Shown here piece by piece: positions 45,019 through 47,423 of a stretch of 47,423 nucleotides of DNA; position 1 is the first letter of the stretch, and every line of letters begins with the position of its first letter. This DNA comes from Carex sylvatica (lineage: Eukaryota > Streptophyta > Magnoliopsida > Poales > Cyperaceae). The notes under the pieces are model-generated. The model was given only the letters and a program-made list of their open reading frames with translations. It had not been told where the DNA came from and made no database searches. Where the stretch lies: positions 1 to 47,423 of the forward strand of contig CAXKVR010000748.1 of assembly GCA_964058845.1 (NCBI GenBank), read 5' to 3'. A program made the position numbers and the translations under genes.

Positions 45019-46804
45019 TTACAGTTTGCCGGAAGTTCTCAGATTGTGGGCATGAGCAATCTCTTTCCTGAGGTTTTCAACTATTTCTTCAAATTCTTCA
45101 AAATGAAACACAATCCCGTACAATGGTGATCCTTCCTCGATGCCATCAGGCCAGTGGAACCTTTGGCGGATGCTTTGGAATTCCTCATAAAACTTCTTCG
45201 CACATGGTTTGTCATTTAACATGGTGTATATTATAGCCTGAAATATATCAAGGTAACGCTGTCTCTTTGGTAACATTATAAAATTGAAAGAAAAATATTT
45301 TGCTCACCAGCTGGGCAATCACACGGAAATTTAAAATTTGTTGCACAAAGTTTGATGTGTCGGAAAGGATGAAACTCGCACAAATAATAACTTGTACATA
45401 TTTTACCTTTTCCGATGCATCAAGTGCATGCAGTATAAAAAAGTACGCTGGAAATTTTTAGAAGTTCCTGAGAGTCTAAATAAGTATGAACCCTATACAA
45501 AATTTTAATGCTCCAGAATGGTATACATGATTCATCCTTCCTGGTTCATCAAAACTCGTGGACACTGATTCTAATTTTTTCTACTATCAACTGATCAACG
45601 AGTGTTAGACAATTGCTCCGGGTCAATAGCTAACACTTAAGGAGATTAGCATGTCCATATGTATGATATGTTGTGTTTGTTTTGGCAAAACCCAATATAT
45701 CTCAATGTGAACATACTAAAAACATATATGTATATATGATGAATGCATGTAGCGAACCTTATATAGTGAGACCCGGGCATCAGAAATGTCACTCTCCATC
45801 AAGCACTTGCACTTCGATGCCTTAATAAAGTCCCCCTTTCAAATTGTGACAAAGCATGAGTATGAGATAAATTAAATGATAACAATTGACATCAGTGTGA
45901 TAATTTTAGATCACACTAACAATACCTTGTATATCAGCATTTCAACCAAGAGCATTTCAAACTCATAGGCCTCGAGTGAATGCTTGTTCTTTTGTGCCTT
46001 TTCAAACTCCTCCATGAGCAATTTTATCGCTTCGTCCTCTTTTCCACTCATCTCTAGCTTTGTTGCAGCTCTCTGTTGTGCAAACATGAAAAATTAAATT
46101 CTAATAGCTTATCAATTAACCAGAGAATTGGGAAAATGACACTTGTTGTGTCAGCAGAAATGCAGAATATCAAAAATCCATTTTTTTATTTAGTGAATAA
46201 AATAATGTTTCCTAAGTGAGAGGTCACGTTTGAAATCCAACTAAAATATCTCATGGAAATATTGAAAATTGAAAAATTGAAAAATCTTGACTTCATCTTT
46301 ATATATTTTGCGAATGTAGAGAAACTATATATTATCAATTTTACCCACATGTAAGTCCTTAAAGTGAATCTGCGGCTTCGAGATTATTTTTTTCATCTCA
46401 TCGACTGCCCCAGTCAACCCTGCCTTGTCAATGCGTGCCTGTTGTGCATCCAGCATTCTCTCCAATGTCGCCTTTCCTCCATGCAATGCTGCTATTGACA
46501 TCGACCTATGCAGCACTGCTGGGTTTTTTTTCCGCTCCTTCCGGACTGCTTCTGCACACACATTATTATTAACAGTCTTAGGGAAATTGCGCTTTTTGTA
46601 AGCAAGAGTTGCCAAGCAAACACATGCAATTAACAGCGGCCCCACAGCGGGCTGTGACAGAGTGGCAAGGCATGCAGTGCCTGCCATGCGAGCCTTCCCG
46701 CTGAGCCATGTTAGAGCGGGTATAGCAGGTTTTGATTCTTCCGGGGAAACACATTGGTTGCCCGAGGTAATAAAACGGGGTACTATTTCCTCGCCGGATG
46801 TCAT
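45019..46804 (-). CDS. Unknown plant protein, 299 residues, membrane segment plus helical repeat-like domain
   Basis: Exons 46804-46349, 46072-45926, 45835-45758 and 45237-45019 join in phase 0 at every junction and give 299 residues plus stop. I do not recognise a named family. The N-terminal 45 residues have few acidic residues; a hydrophobic segment follows at about 50-68 (QPAVGPLLIACVCLATLAY) and then a basic KKR. The rest looks alpha-helical and amphipathic: ALHGGKATLERMLDAQQARI, HRAATKLEMSGKEDEAIKLL, LEAYEFEMLLVEMLIYKGDF, YKAIIYTMLNDKPCAKKFYE. Paired helices with alternating small and large residues suggest a TPR-like fold. Conserved-looking blocks near the end are RQRFHWPDGI and FHFEEFEEIVENLRKEI. 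A membrane-anchored helical adaptor, in the plastid or endomembranes, is the best guess. Homologues in other plants are likely, since all four exons keep frame. Confidence 0.82.
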
Positions 46805-47423
46805 GGTTTGTTTTTTGAGAAAAAAGAAAAGATGTAGTGCCTTAATTTTGTGGAAACTTGTATTGTATTAAGGATTGAATGAAGCTGCTGGGTCTTTTAC
46901 TTAAGAGATGAGCAAAGGGGCTTCCTTGCAAAGTGTATGTGAATATTTTGTTCTTCCTAGCTGCACAAGCAAGGCATCTGGTTCTCTTAAATACACCTCT
47001 GTTTTACTGTTCTTATATAGATTTTCATTCAACTAAAGATGATCTTGCCTGATTAATGATGGATATGTTAATATATATATGCATATAAATAACTAAATCA
47101 AGTATTTATGTCTTCTTGGGTATCCAAAAAAAGTACAGAAGAATTAAGTTCCAATTCACAATTTATAAAGCGGTATAAAACACATATGAGAAAAATGGGA
47201 TTGTATTGCCAAATCTTCACAGCAAGGTTGGTGTAATTAATGCCTACTTTGGTTTTCTTTTTATTTTATATCTTTTTAATTTCTAATAAATAAGAAAAAT
47301 AAAATTCATTTTAATGAATTGAATGTGAATTCAAAATAAAAATATAGAATAATCTTATCTTATTTAAGTTTGAAACGTTTTGTAATCTTCAACCAATTAT
47401 GTGCTTCAATATAATTGCTTGGA
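46805..47423. other. Upstream flank of the minus-strand gene at the window edge
   Basis: The likely promoter and 5' UTR of the 299-residue gene, then AT-rich DNA to the end of the window. No gene seen. Confidence 0.55.

Overview
The window is nuclear DNA from a flowering plant. The evidence is split genes with GT-AG introns encoding plant-specific families (a Shaker K+ channel of the KAT1 type, a class I alpha-mannosidase of the MNS3 type, a TOD1/DUF616 protein, a SOUL haem-binding protein and MATH-BTB adaptors). These genes sit in AT-rich intergenic DNA full of small inverted-repeat transposons. Nothing prokaryotic is present. I cannot name the species.

Layout: (1) 123-4236 (+) is the 3' part of a KAT1-like inward-rectifier K+ channel gene; its 5' end lies beyond the left edge. 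(2) 4593-9687 (-) is a complete six-exon MNS3-type mannosidase, tail to tail with the channel, with a small hAT element in an intron and a 714-bp Mutator-like element about 280 bp upstream of its ATG. (3) 10.7-14.1 kb has no genes and holds an array of about 124-bp degenerate tandem repeats. (4) 14.6-24.2 kb is a local cluster of four intronless MATH-family genes: three MATH-BTB adaptors (two +, one -) and a 200-residue MATH-only protein that has lost BTB and gained a repetitive tail. (5) 24.2-28.2 kb is a transposon-rich stretch containing two Mutator-like fold-back elements with perfect 9-bp target duplications, one with a hAT MITE nested in its right arm (perfect 8-bp duplication). (6) 28242-29335 (+) is a secreted SOUL protein. 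(7) 29.6-32.2 kb is repeats and a decayed PPR gene. (8) 32.67-35.25 kb (-) is a tentative small split gene that I do not recognise. (9) 35812-39854 is a full-length hAT transposon with a perfect 8-bp duplication and a transposase broken by several stops and frameshifts. (10) 40779-44032 (+) is a complete four-exon TOD1-like gene. (11) 45019-46804 (-) is a complete four-exon gene for a 299-residue protein of unknown function.

The genes do not form a pathway. The KAT1-like channel and TOD1-like protein both belong to families linked to turgor and guard cells, and MNS3 and TOD1 are secretory-pathway membrane proteins, but their proximity is probably coincidental. The real local theme is the MATH cluster. 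Its MATH-only member is the most interesting item: a substrate-recognition domain without the CUL3-binding BTB domain, whose tail repeats carry peptides close to the SPOP-type degron consensus. All exon models were assembled by hand from reading-frame continuity, splice dinucleotides and remembered family sequences; no searches were run.
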